A stretch of 32,922 nucleotides of DNA from an uncultured Bacteroidaceae bacterium (GCA_934426255.1 CAKRYD010000027.1:1-32922), one strand, 5' to 3'. Numbered from the stretch's first letter, positions 25,101 through 32,871 are shown. Program-made: numbers and translations. The notes: generated from the sequence alone by a model not told the origin.

Positions 25101-26435
25101 TGTAGCAATGGCATCGTTCACCAGTTCGGTGGCTGCCTTGACGGCTCCTTCTTCGCTGAGTCTCTTTATCAGCTCTTCGTCGGTCACCTTGATCAGCTTC
25201 CATGCCGAAGCTGAGCCTACCCCACCCGGATAGGTGCAGATATCACCCGAGATGCCTGCACCGCTCGAGTGCCCACGGGTATGGAATGGATATTCGTTGT
25301 CTACGGTGCGGATGTTGTAGCTGTACGAATTGTCAAGATGCTTGAACAAATAAGCTACGTTCTGTTCATTGGTCATGGGCACAAGGGCATCGTTGCCGTC
25401 GGCTTCGCCTATGAACTGCTTGGTGGCCATGTTCTGAATGGAGAATGAGCTGTCGCTCAGGGCTGTGAACTTGAACAGATGGAAGGCACTTTCGGGATCA
25501 TGGTTTTCCCAGCAGAGTTTGCCGTAGGCATTGGCATAGATGCTCTTTTCAACACCTTGTTGGTTGAAGTATTCAGCGTAACTGTTGAGGATGTAATAGT
25601 ATCCTTCGGTGACAGGAATGATGCTGGCACGCAGGTCGGCCAGTGCTTTGCGCAGGGCGTTGCCAACAGCCTTGTATTCTTCGTCACTCGAAGTGCCGTT
25701 GTCTACGGCTGTCTGTGCGTTGCTGTAGGCCTGCATGTAGGCATCGGCTGCAGCTTGTGTGTAGTAGCCCGGCTCTGTACCTATGTTAAGGTTGATTTTA
25801 AGTGCGTTGATGCTGTCAACGAGCAGTGAAAGCATGGTTTTCTCGTCTTTGACTTCGTAGGCCTCAAACATCTGGAACTCGTCGAGATTCCAGAAATGAC
25901 GGTTGTATGTTCCTTCCGTCCTTCCGCTCGTGGTGTTTATCACTACGAAACGTATGTCGCTGAAGCTTTCACCCAGGTCAACCACTTTAGAGGTATATTC
26001 GGGTGCATTCGGGTCTCCGTTGATGATGTCTCTCAACTCAACTCTTTTCTGCCACGACGATTCATCATCGGGAGTGTTGGTGGCATATACGTCCACATCG
26101 TCCCATGTGTCGTGACTGACACCGTCGCGACCTACAAAAGAATAGAAGAACCTTTGCAAGGCATTGTCAAGATGCACTTGCAGGTAGTGGTCGGCATCTA
26201 CCAGTCCGTCACCGCTATATGCAGTGTGGTACCAGTTCTTGATGCCGTCAATCAGGGCGGAAACTCCGATACAGTCGTCTCCTTCACCTACTTGACTTGC
26301 ATTGGCTGATAGCTGATTGGCACTGATTATCAGCTTGGAGTTTGGGTCGTAAGTATAGACGGCTTCGGCTTTTGCCTGCAGTGCCATCATTACGCCCAAA
26401 ACAGAAAGAAACAGTAAATGATAAAATCTTTTCAT
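22200..26435 (-). CDS. Giant secreted multi-lectin protein (three F5/8C, two ricin-like modules, T9SS tail)
   Basis: The product is 1411 aa. In order: signal peptide (1-23), F5/8 type C discoidin module (~25-190), helical FIVAR-like linker (~200-275), ricin-like module (~277-413), F5/8C (~455-623), F5/8C (~708-907), helical linkers (~915-1045), ricin-like module (~1048-1193), beta-rich C-terminal region and a T9SS type A-like tail (~1335-1411, ending GKLLKR...GIYIIGKKKIAVK). No catalytic motif is seen, so it is probably a carbohydrate- or host-binding surface protein (inference). Residues ~245-1411 match the protein at the left edge of the window throughout, strongest in the third F5/8C module (LIDG...FHSIWNTAMQNA...). 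It has its own promoter (26462-26492) and terminator. Confidence 0.9.
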   Translation of the reverse strand: MKRFYHLLFLSVLGVMMALQAKAEAVYTYDPNSKLIISANQLSANASQVGEGDDCIGVSALIDGIKNWYHTAYSGDGLVDADHYLQVHLDNALQRFFYSFVGRDGVSHDTWDDVDVYATNTPDDESSWQKRVELRDIINGDPNAPEYTSKVVDLGESFSDIRFVVINTTSGRTEGTYNRHFWNLDEFQMFEAYEVKDEKTMLSLLVDSINALKINLNIGTEPGYYTQAAADAYMQAYSNAQTAVDNGTSSDEEYKAVGNALRKALADLRASIIPVTEGYYYILNSYAEYFNQQGVEKSIYANAYGKLCWENHDPESAFHLFKFTALSDSSFSIQNMATKQFIGEADGNDALVPMTNEQNVAYLFKHLDNSYSYNIRTVDNEYPFHTRGHSSGAGISGDICTYPGGVGSASAWKLIKVTDEELIKRLSEEGAVKAATELVNDAIATAKESIKKTYDYAGLITNADDDDPENCQFSSNAKETKEGSFKGLIDDDPNTFFHSFWSQAGPDEPHNLQADLKEKQEGIFFKFTPRQGTAYFDMPSDFYIYGTNDDELGKDPTSANTDWTEVDHITSGYPTNASTSYTSAFYTFPYRYFRMVVEETVSGRPNTTTGYKYFNFSAFQVYNTTPLESSEYYTVKGMKEAVDNLEALVKAAEGKIADKTVTSNDTTAILEAIRNVNSLYMDRSIIYNKMKELVAEGQKAYEKATRSSIELITDAAQFSSNNSSVANYSSFEHLIDGNTHYNNNFHSIWNTAMQNADITAEEWIATMNSEANAIHTGTGYHNLQVKLNRPVSSFKFEYIGRTGTLIVDNPTDIEVYVTNDDELGASTDQADIDKWTLLTELTEGFPGKEAGARYMSPNLKLESGETFKYVRFVIKHTAMEGTETYRQFANPDITGITWNVGEWQMYQELDKPQSEYIEGMKEACEALKALMDKAATIDLYHSTDSAINVSLKEAILKLQSLYADTKELTNLIKKYKGYVESSVVSEENFGIGYVDSQEAIDEFDKSIDEAGNMVDYNMPTTTAVDAAIAKLNEAYKTFMTHVGQIEPYKWYNIISGSTRAFAVNQPVFLGSTSTGAVLKIGGYPIDEVLPETDPYAIWRFVPIEGQEGQYAIQSLGTGQYFGAYRGKGADLAPLMSHEKTPYQLYYYGNGKFKLQQVGVEDDFNCLKVDGTNLLVLNYPANGDHQQSWIFKPIEEGQELSINYYFENNIQIMTLPFEINDDCPIAAINEDVKTYAVKNITLGEETKLELTEKNNFKAGEPFIIVTGDYKAYDGETKHPIRLVLPTEVTDTSAIVANGLTGTLEGMTINKVGMGIFTDAKLMATGAQTTIEGRFGYIDPKLVVDNAEATADLIITTSEKVGIKATTVVNAKDIVNVYTIDGKLLKRNVKAGEAMKNLKKGIYIIGKKKIAVK

Positions 26436-26461
26436 TGAACAATAAATTAGTGTTAATGTGG

Positions 26462-26492
26462 CAAATATACGGAATTATTTTCAAATGGCAAA
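26462..26492 (-). promoter_or_regulatory. Promoter of the 1411-residue lectin gene
   Basis: Minus-strand TTTG (26489-26492), 19-nt spacer, TATATTTG (26462-26469), about 26 nt before the ATG. Confidence 0.6.
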
Positions 26493-26646
26493 ATTGTAAT
26501 CCTGAAAACATGCGTTTTGGGTGCAGATTAACCGTATTTTCTCATGAAAAGTATAGAAATCAAAGCCTTTTAGCCGTGATTTGCTGCGTCAGAGATGTAA
26601 TATGCTCCCTTTAAAAAATAAGGGAAAAGCAACTTCGAAGATGCTT

Positions 26647-27279
26647 TCACTTGCGCTTGTCTACCAGCTTGTAGCCCGGAAAAGCGTGGGGGTTGAAATG
26701 AAAAAGTGCATCGGAAACGTTTCCGATATGAAAGTTGTGAATGTCGACTGTGACCCATACGAATCCCGCTTTCATACGGAATTGCGATGGTATGAAGGTG
26801 TGCCGGTTTATCTGTACCTCAGCTTCTTTGATGTCGGCCTTGCTGTCGTTGGATTTGATGTGTACATGATAGTAGTGTGCATCCTGCGACATGGAGTAGC
26901 GGCAGTTGTGGCGCACGGAGTTCAACTGGCTGCCCAAGGGCTTGCGTTTCATATGCTTCGTCGTGAAGACTGTCACGGTTTTCTTGCCGGGTTCAAGCTT
27001 CCATGTGGTGGTGCCGTCGCTCCACAAAGTGGATTTCCTGGTATTATTATAGGTCTTTTCCCCTTTCAGTGTAACGCTTCCCGTCTGTGTGAAGAAGCGC
27101 GTCAGCTTGATTTCGTAGTCCATGGTGGCACCTTTGGGGTTTTGAAAAAGGTCGAGGGCTTTGAACAGGATGCGGCGTGCGTTGCTTTCTTCGCCGGCTT
27201 GTAAAGAAAACGGTACAAGCATTGCCATCAACATGACAATGCTTGTCTTCAAAAGATTTGAATGACCTCTCTTACTCAT
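26647..27279 (-). CDS. LolA-like outer-membrane lipoprotein carrier family protein
   Basis: From ATG 27279 the product is 210 aa. A frame to 27291 exists, but its ATG lies inside the -7 box (27289-27296). A signal peptide ends near SLQAGEE. The mature part has the LolA-like half-barrel pattern seen in Bacteroidales: alternating strands such as TMDYEIKLTRF, GSVTLKGEKTY, STLWSDGTTTWKL, and a closing FHFNPHAFPGYKLVDKR. LolA proteins carry lipoproteins across the periplasm; members of this broader family may have other lipid cargo. It is monocistronic. A weak hairpin (26606-26625) follows the stop. Confidence 0.75.
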   Translation of the reverse strand: MSKRGHSNLLKTSIVMLMAMLVPFSLQAGEESNARRILFKALDLFQNPKGATMDYEIKLTRFFTQTGSVTLKGEKTYNNTRKSTLWSDGTTTWKLEPGKKTVTVFTTKHMKRKPLGSQLNSVRHNCRYSMSQDAHYYHVHIKSNDSKADIKEAEVQINRHTFIPSQFRMKAGFVWVTVDIHNFHIGNVSDALFHFNPHAFPGYKLVDKRK

Positions 27280-27288
27280 ACCGGGGTG

Positions 27289-27296
27289 CAAAGGTA
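27289..27296 (-). promoter_or_regulatory. -7 box of the LolA-like gene
   Basis: Minus-strand TACCTTTG, only 9 nt before ATG 27279, so the mRNA would have almost no leader. Confidence 0.45.
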
Positions 27297-27307
27297 CGAT
27301 TTGAGAG

Positions 27308-27353
27308 AAAAAATAGGCCTGTTTTACTGTTGTTTTTGCTGAAAAGGCTATTT
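27308..27353 (-). terminator. Terminator of the ThuA/GH operon
   Basis: On the minus strand AAATAGCC (overlapping the ThuA stop codon) pairs with GGC-C-TATT, one bulge, followed by six T. Confidence 0.4.
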
Positions 27354-28175
27354 CAGGAAGGGATTTCCTTGGGGGTCGCGGCTGACTATCCAGCGGAAAG
27401 CATTGGTGAAAAGCAGGTTTTGCTCAGTTCCTGTGAACTCTTCGTCGCCATGACCCATGTTGAGATATATCATGCGGTAACGCTTGTTGGTCCATACAAT
27501 GGGAAAATCGCCGTACTTCACTACATCTTTGATGCCGAAGGGATAGTTCTTTTCAGACAGTGACACCAAAACTTCGACATCTTTGTTCTTGCGCGGCGAA
27601 GGCTGCCATTGATAGAATTCGCTGGGTGGAAGTACAAAGGACTTGGGCAGGTTTTTGGTGACAGTGTGGCGCTTGTCGCATACTGCCAGTGCACATTGGG
27701 GCGGCCAGTTGTTGCAATAGAACGGACCGCAGCCCAAAAAGCGGTTCAGCCACGGCCAATGTGTGTTCTTGTCGTTGTAGGCCGAAGCATGAAAACCCAT
27801 CCATCCTCCGCCGTTTTCCATGTATTTTTCGAAGGCTTCGCGCTGCTTCTTGCCCGAAGGGGCGGCATTGAGCATAATGACAATCGAATAGTCCTTGAGG
27901 CGTTCGTATGGATAGTCTTCCAGAGAAGTGGTCACATGCATAATGAATCCTTCACCGTAAGTGAGCTTGCGGAAGAAGCCGATGGCCTGCTTGTCGAACT
28001 GCACATGTGCTTCTTCGGCATGAGGCTCGTAGCAGATTAAGGCTTTGAAGCGCGGGCCCCGTGCATAGTTGGCGGCATATTCATCCTTGTGGGATGCACA
28101 CGATGACAGCAACGTAATAAGGCATATCAATGTCAGGGTTGCCCATATGGAAATGGTTTTACAGGTATGTTTCAT
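27348..28175 (-). CDS. ThuA-domain lipoprotein
   Basis: The product is 275 aa. A lipobox LLSSC places the lipidated Cys at 26. The rest is a ThuA-like (class I glutamine amidotransferase-like fold) domain: FKALICYEPHAEEAH, SIVIMLNAAPSG, YMENGGGWMGFHASAYND, GDFPIVWTNK and YLNMGHGDEEF. ThuA proteins occur in carbohydrate loci, but their reaction is poorly defined. It follows the GH18-ThuA fusion after 23 nt and resembles the fusion's ThuA half, so it may be a duplicated, membrane-anchored version of that module. Last gene of the operon that starts at the EEP-family gene. Confidence 0.83.
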   Translation of the reverse strand: MKHTCKTISIWATLTLICLITLLSSCASHKDEYAANYARGPRFKALICYEPHAEEAHVQFDKQAIGFFRKLTYGEGFIMHVTTSLEDYPYERLKDYSIVIMLNAAPSGKKQREAFEKYMENGGGWMGFHASAYNDKNTHWPWLNRFLGCGPFYCNNWPPQCALAVCDKRHTVTKNLPKSFVLPPSEFYQWQPSPRKNKDVEVLVSLSEKNYPFGIKDVVKYGDFPIVWTNKRYRMIYLNMGHGDEEFTGTEQNLLFTNAFRWIVSRDPQGNPFLK

Positions 28176-28198
28176 GGTGATGTATACATTAGAAAGGT

Positions 28199-29911
28199 TT
28201 ATTTGTCGCGCAGGGTCCAGTGAATGGCGTTTTCGAACATTTGCAGGAAAGCCGCGTTTTCAAGCAATGCCTTGCTGTGGCCGAACTGGAAATAAACGTT
28301 GCGTGCCGGTTTCTGCGTGTTGGTCCATATCACAGGATGGTCGCCCATCCTGACTTTGGTGTCTGTCTTGTAACTGCATTCATCCACATGGGCCAGTACA
28401 TGCACTTCCTTTCGGGGATTGCGGTTATAGGTATACCATTCGTCAGACTCGATGGTGAATGTGGCAGGTACGTTCTTCATGACGGGATGGTCGGTGTCTT
28501 CTGTCTGAACAATACCGTCGGTTGTCTCGGCAATATAGTTGTTGTAACGTATGTTGCCCATGAATTGCGAAAACCAGCCCCACAAGCCGTAACCTTCAAA
28601 CTCGCCGAGCAGACTGGCATGGTGAAAGCCTATATAGCCACCTAAGCCTTTATCAATATAGCGTTGCAAATCTTCCTGCGATGCTTTGCTCCAGGCAAAG
28701 GGAGGATAGTTCAGTTGCAGTATCAGATGATAACTGTCTATTTCGCCCGCTTTGATGTCTTTGGCAGACTCGAGTACCACCAGTTCTGCATTTAGTTTGG
28801 GAGCCATGCCTTCGAGCCACTTCAAGGCTGCTGCCGTAAAGCCTTCATGCAGGCCGCCGCGTTCGGCCAATACCAGAATTCGGCGAGGGGCTTCAACACC
28901 TTTCTTTTCTTTCAGCAGACTGAGCCATACGGTGCGGCTTTCATCACCTTGAGTATTGTCGTCACCGTATTCCCAATACATGCCGCCGCGCAACCGGTTG
29001 TCGAGTATGTACTGGCACTTGATGGCCAAGGAACGGGTATTGTCGAAGCCGAGCACCAGTTCGTCCTTTTCATTGACAATGTATGGCACTTTCCCTTTGT
29101 CGTCCCACTTTTCCTTGTACTTCTTGTCGAGTCGGCGGGTCTTTACATAATTGCCCAAGCCATCCTTATTACTGCCTTTTCCATAGAAAGCCAGGCCCAA
29201 CACTAACTTGTCGCGCGGCACACCGGCTTTCAGATGTGCTTCGACGGCACCCGAAGAAGTCATATAGCCCGAACGCTCTGAAGGATATAAGGATGAATGG
29301 TGGCGTGGAGCATTCCCCATGTCGTAGGCCATGACATTGACAAAGTCCATGTATCCGATGCAGCTTTTGAAATCGATGAATTTGGCATCGGCAACGGTTG
29401 CTGCCGTAAGCAAGAGATGCCGGCCCAAATGCTTTCTGAGTTCGGCCATCAGGAGGGTAAAGTTCTTGGTGTCGTCGGGTGAACATGAGATGCCGGCACT
29501 ATTCTGGGTGGGATATTCCCAATCAATGTCTATGCCGTCGAGTGCGAATTCATCGACAACGCGTTTGCAATCTTTGGCAAAAGCTTTGCGGTTTTCTTTG
29601 GTAGCAGCCATTTCGCTGAAGCATCCACTGCCCCACCCTCCTACAGAAAGCATGACTTTCAGTTTCGGATTTTGTCTTTTAAGTTCTACAATGGCACGCA
29701 GTCGGTCGGGATTGTCTATCCTTACACCGTTGAAGGTTTCATTGACGTGTCCGAAAGCGTAGTTGATATGGGTCATGCGCTGCGGGTCGGGCATGACACG
29801 TGTCCATGACGTGACATAGGCAACTACGGTCATGGGATTTTCTGTCTTTTTCGCCATAGACTGCAGTTGCAGCGCAGCTATGATGATGGTCAGAAGAAGA
29901 AATCTTTTCAT
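28199..29911 (-). CDS. GH18 chitinase-like protein fused to a ThuA domain
   Basis: I place the start at ATG 29911 (570 aa; MKRFLLLTIIIAALQLQS signal peptide). The longer frame to 29974 would overlap the upstream GH30 gene and bury the signal. The N-terminal part (~27-345) is a GH18 barrel with LSVGGWGSG (88-96), the catalytic DGIDIDWEYP (125-134; acid Glu132), MAYDMG and GGMYWEYGDD. The C-terminal part (~350-570) is a ThuA domain (RRILVLAERGGLHEGF, GLGGYIGFHHAS, GDHPVIWTN, YFQFGH). GH18 enzymes cleave beta-1,4-GlcNAc bonds in chitin or N-glycans. The fusion suggests the two activities or binding functions act on the same substrate (inference). Confidence 0.88.
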   Translation of the reverse strand: MKRFLLLTIIIAALQLQSMAKKTENPMTVVAYVTSWTRVMPDPQRMTHINYAFGHVNETFNGVRIDNPDRLRAIVELKRQNPKLKVMLSVGGWGSGCFSEMAATKENRKAFAKDCKRVVDEFALDGIDIDWEYPTQNSAGISCSPDDTKNFTLLMAELRKHLGRHLLLTAATVADAKFIDFKSCIGYMDFVNVMAYDMGNAPRHHSSLYPSERSGYMTSSGAVEAHLKAGVPRDKLVLGLAFYGKGSNKDGLGNYVKTRRLDKKYKEKWDDKGKVPYIVNEKDELVLGFDNTRSLAIKCQYILDNRLRGGMYWEYGDDNTQGDESRTVWLSLLKEKKGVEAPRRILVLAERGGLHEGFTAAALKWLEGMAPKLNAELVVLESAKDIKAGEIDSYHLILQLNYPPFAWSKASQEDLQRYIDKGLGGYIGFHHASLLGEFEGYGLWGWFSQFMGNIRYNNYIAETTDGIVQTEDTDHPVMKNVPATFTIESDEWYTYNRNPRKEVHVLAHVDECSYKTDTKVRMGDHPVIWTNTQKPARNVYFQFGHSKALLENAAFLQMFENAIHWTLRDK

Positions 29912-29928
29912 GATATTTGTGGTAGGAA

Positions 29929-31371
29929 TTATTTCCAGCGGCATGACACTACGCTGAATGCAGGAACGGTGCATTCAAATTGTTTTTTGCCGTCGGATAT
30001 GGTGAATGAGTGCTTGGCGTCCTGATTATTGCAAATAACCAAGGCGTAGCTTCCGTCTTTGTTGATAAAGGCTGCCGAAGACAATCCTTTCAGTTCCGGT
30101 TTTTCATATTTAATCCGTGAGGCATCTGGCTTTACGACTGACGACAAATGAGCTATGGCATAATAGTGTGAGTTCTTGTGTATAGTGCGGTAGTCGTTTG
30201 CATCAATGTCTACTGCACCATAGCATGTTTGGCAGCCGCCGTCCAGATTGGGGCCGCGCTTAGTGTCGAGCATCAGGTTCCATACCACTACGGCTTTGCA
30301 CCAACGGTTTACAGTAGCCAAAGAAAGTTGTTCCACGTCGCGCAGCAAGCTTTTTGTCAAATCGCGTCCGTGATTCCATGTACCGATGGATGCTTCCGAG
30401 AAGATGAGTTCCTTGTTGGGGTTTTGCCTGTGAATGCGTTCCAATTCCTCGTATGAACCTCCGTAGTTGTGGTAGGCTGCTCCAACGACATATTCATTGC
30501 CATCCGAAGAGCCCAATTTCTTGTAGATGTTGATGGGATAATTGCGCTCCGAAGCTATGTTGTCATAATTATAGTTGTGGTCGAACGCATAAATCTTGGT
30601 CTTTAACTTGTTGCGCTTGAATGTAGGTGCCATGATGCGTAGCAGTTCGGCTTCTTCTTCCCAGGAAACATACGTGGAGGCACAATTGCCGCGGTTTAAA
30701 GGCTCGTTTTGGGGAGTGACGGCATAGATAGGTATGCCTTCGGCTTCAAAGGCCCGAATCCATTTTACAAAATAGTCTGCATAGTCTTGATAGTATTTCG
30801 GATGGATATGGCCATCGGTCCAGCTGTTGTAAGGTTCAAGTGTTTCCAGATTCTTTACTTTCATCCAACGGGGGCAAGTCCAAGGCGAGCCGATAATCTT
30901 TAATGTGGGATTGATTTGCAGAATCTCTTTCAGAATGGGAATTACATATTGTGTCTCATCCGTGTGCAATGCAAAATTGTCTAATCCGGGTTTGTCGCAG
31001 CAGGTGTATTCGGTGCTTGAGAAGTCGGAGCAGCCTATTGAAACCCTTGCGTAGCTGAAGCCGTAGCCTTTTTTCTCAGAATAGGTCTCCTCCAAAAAGC
31101 GATGACGGCTTTCCTTGTCCATCTTCAGCAAGTTGTAAGCGGTTGAATAGGTGATGGCCGCACCAAAGCCGTCCATGCTTTGGAATTGCTGCTGAGGATT
31201 CAATTTAAAGTCGGCAGCCTTGTTGGCTTTTATAGTTCTTGCTACAGTTTGTTCCAATGAATGTCCTGAGGTGGTTGTGGTAAATATCCTGACTTCGCCG
31301 TTGCGTTTTGCCGACAGAGTGATGAAGCAACAGAAAGAAATAACTGTAAATAAGACGGATTTGATGTTCAT
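29929..31371 (-). CDS. GH30 family glycoside hydrolase (glucosylceramidase/beta-1,6-glucanase-like)
   Basis: The product is 480 aa with a signal peptide (MNIKSVLFTVISFCCFITLSA). The GH30 barrel plus side beta-sandwich is clear: FQSMDGFGAAITYSTAYNLL (63-82), YARVSIGCSDFS, SPWTCPRWMK (162-171), the acid/base in AVTPQNEPL (Glu223) and the nucleophile in ELIFSEASIG (Glu326). Bacterial members act on beta-1,6-glucan, glucosyl or related beta-glycosides; specificity cannot be fixed by eye. It lies 16 nt after the EEP-family gene and 17 nt before GH18-ThuA, all exported and cotranscribed. Confidence 0.9.
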   Translation of the reverse strand: MNIKSVLFTVISFCCFITLSAKRNGEVRIFTTTTSGHSLEQTVARTIKANKAADFKLNPQQQFQSMDGFGAAITYSTAYNLLKMDKESRHRFLEETYSEKKGYGFSYARVSIGCSDFSSTEYTCCDKPGLDNFALHTDETQYVIPILKEILQINPTLKIIGSPWTCPRWMKVKNLETLEPYNSWTDGHIHPKYYQDYADYFVKWIRAFEAEGIPIYAVTPQNEPLNRGNCASTYVSWEEEAELLRIMAPTFKRNKLKTKIYAFDHNYNYDNIASERNYPINIYKKLGSSDGNEYVVGAAYHNYGGSYEELERIHRQNPNKELIFSEASIGTWNHGRDLTKSLLRDVEQLSLATVNRWCKAVVVWNLMLDTKRGPNLDGGCQTCYGAVDIDANDYRTIHKNSHYYAIAHLSSVVKPDASRIKYEKPELKGLSSAAFINKDGSYALVICNNQDAKHSFTISDGKKQFECTVPAFSVVSCRWK

Positions 31372-31387
31372 GATAGGAGGTTCTCTT

Positions 31388-32368
31388 TTATTTCATATCG
31401 AAGTCGACTAAGATGGGACGGTGGTCGGAAGGATGCCAGAAATTGGAAATTTTCTTTTCATCGCGCACGGGCTTGGTGTAATCGTCGGTAATGATGTCGG
31501 CACGTACCACGCGTTCGTACATGGGTCGTGTACAATAGACAAAGTCGATGCGGGCTTCTCCACCGATTGATGTCAGAAACTCTCCAGGGTGTTTCAGTGA
31601 AACAATGTCCATGTAAGGCGTTTGCCCTAAAACATAGTGGTGAACCATGAAGCGCGGGTTATCGAGCGTATATCCGTATTTGTCATTGTCCAATGGTGAT
31701 ACAGAATTGAAATCGCCCATCATCATCCACAAATCTTTCTCGCCTCCGGCAACCTTTCCTAAGGTGTGCTTATAGATATATTCCATTTCCATGCGGCGAT
31801 ATTTGGTGCCTTCATGTTGTTGTCCGCTTTTTTGCCGGTCTTTGGCATTGGGCGAATACTTTTGAGGCCATGTGTGCAGAGTGACGATATTTACTTTCTT
31901 GCCGTGTACATCAATTGTTGCCCAACCGGCACCGTGCATTACTGTAGAGTCGGCAGACCCGGTGATACGTTCTACATTTTGAATAGGATAGCGCGAAGTG
32001 ATGACTTGCGGGAAATTGTCGCGGTGTCCTCCAATGTACCAGTATTTGTGTCCGTAGCGGGCGGCAAGTTCTTTCCAATGATCGGTCAGATAACGCTCTT
32101 CGGGCTTCATGGCCTTGTTGGTACCCGTGTAATAGATGCTTTGTCCTTCACACCATACGCACACATCGGGTCGTTGTGCTTTTACCCATTTGGTGAACGT
32201 CTTGTAGTTGTCGCCTTGTCCCGACCACATTCCGTTTTGGATATTCCAATAAAGCAGGCGCAGGCCTTTTTTGGGCTTGGCCGGTGCTTTGCTTTTGGCC
32301 GATGTGGCGAGTGGTAACAGTGTTAGAAGTAAAAAAATGGCTGCAGAAATGCTTGAAAGTCTTTTCAT
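31388..32368 (-). CDS. Secreted endonuclease/exonuclease/phosphatase (EEP) family protein
   Basis: From ATG 32368 the product is 326 aa with a signal peptide (MKRLSSISAAIFLLLTLLPLATSA). The longer frame to 32452 would start upstream of the -7 box and put 28 residues before the signal. EEP-superfamily motifs are visible: LLYWNIQNG (38-46), VWCEGQS with the metal-binding Glu (Glu74), VTLHTWP (162-168), MGDFNS (217-222) and SDHRPILVDF at the C-terminus. The family includes DNases, phosphatases and sphingomyelinases; the substrate here is open. It is the first gene of the operon EEP - GH30 - GH18/ThuA - ThuA. Confidence 0.85.
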   Translation of the reverse strand: MKRLSSISAAIFLLLTLLPLATSAKSKAPAKPKKGLRLLYWNIQNGMWSGQGDNYKTFTKWVKAQRPDVCVWCEGQSIYYTGTNKAMKPEERYLTDHWKELAARYGHKYWYIGGHRDNFPQVITSRYPIQNVERITGSADSTVMHGAGWATIDVHGKKVNIVTLHTWPQKYSPNAKDRQKSGQQHEGTKYRRMEMEYIYKHTLGKVAGGEKDLWMMMGDFNSVSPLDNDKYGYTLDNPRFMVHHYVLGQTPYMDIVSLKHPGEFLTSIGGEARIDFVYCTRPMYERVVRADIITDDYTKPVRDEKKISNFWHPSDHRPILVDFDMK

Positions 32369-32387
32369 GTGTGATGGGTTTTGTTTT

Positions 32388-32403
32388 GTGACAATATTGT
32401 CAC
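32388..32403. promoter_or_regulatory. 16-bp perfect palindrome at the EEP-operon start site
   Basis: GTGACAATATTGTCAC lies just downstream of the -7 box (32407-32414), where transcription should begin. The position suits a repressor operator. Confidence 0.5.
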
Positions 32404-32406
32404 TTG

Positions 32407-32437
32407 CAAAAATACACATTAATCGCTTGCTAACCAA
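32407..32437 (-). promoter_or_regulatory. Promoter of the EEP-GH30-GH18/ThuA-ThuA operon
   Basis: Minus-strand TTGG (32434-32437), spacer near 19-20 nt, TATTTTTG (32407-32414). The -7 box overlaps the T-tract of the upstream terminator stem. Confidence 0.55.
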
Positions 32438-32472
32438 CAATGTTTTCAACAAAAGCGATTAATGTGTATTTT
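32409..32472 (-). terminator. 20-bp inverted repeat, terminator-like, overlapping the next promoter
   Basis: Arms 32409-32428 and 32453-32472 pair perfectly with a 24-nt loop, followed on the minus strand by a T-tract. It lies about 50 nt after the stop of the small lipoprotein gene. Confidence 0.5.
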
Positions 32473-32496
32473 ATGAATAAGCTTTATGAATAAGCT
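32471..32496. repeat. 13-bp perfect tandem duplication
   Basis: TTATGAATAAGCT occurs twice in direct succession (32471-32483, 32484-32496) beside the inverted repeat. Confidence 0.7.
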
Positions 32497-32522
32497 TAAC
32501 GCTACTTTATACAGAGATTTAT

Positions 32523-32819
32523 TTATCTCTGCCGATATTGCCTTGAGCTTGAAAAAGTACCCGAACTGGTATAAGGATAATATACGGAAAGTGTAGGATC
32601 GTAATGATAAATACTGAAAAATGGTTTGCTATCAGTTTCTCCATAGCCGTCATTAATCAGCTTGTTAATATTGACTGTGGTGGTCGGTCCGCCTTTATAT
32701 CCATAGTCGGTTAATGAAGCCGCACATCCGGACATTAGTGTCATTGCAAGAATGGCAACCATCAGTATCGATAGGTTTTCACCAAGATTCTTTGTTTTTA
32801 TTTTTGAGAATGGCTTCAT
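32523..32819 (-). CDS. Small lipoprotein of unknown function
   Basis: The product is 98 aa. A basic start, a hydrophobic segment and the lipobox MSGC (Cys32) mark it as a lipoprotein. The mature part is about 66 residues, rich in Tyr, Ser, Thr and Gly, ending SSSRQYRQR; I do not recognise the family. It has its own promoter (32872-32903) and is followed by the 20-bp inverted repeat, so it is probably transcribed alone. Confidence 0.65.
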   Translation of the reverse strand: MKPFSKIKTKNLGENLSILMVAILAMTLMSGCAASLTDYGYKGGPTTTVNINKLINDGYGETDSKPFFSIYHYDPTLSVYYPYTSSGTFSSSRQYRQR

Positions 32820-32871
32820 GGTTTGTTGTATTATAGAATAGTAAATACCTCAGTTCGGGATAAGAAAGCTG

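Noticed and set aside
32409..32472. Invertible promoter (phase-variation switch)
   Set aside because: The 24-bp spacer is too short for known site-specific invertases and no recombinase gene is nearby; a hairpin or terminator is simpler.
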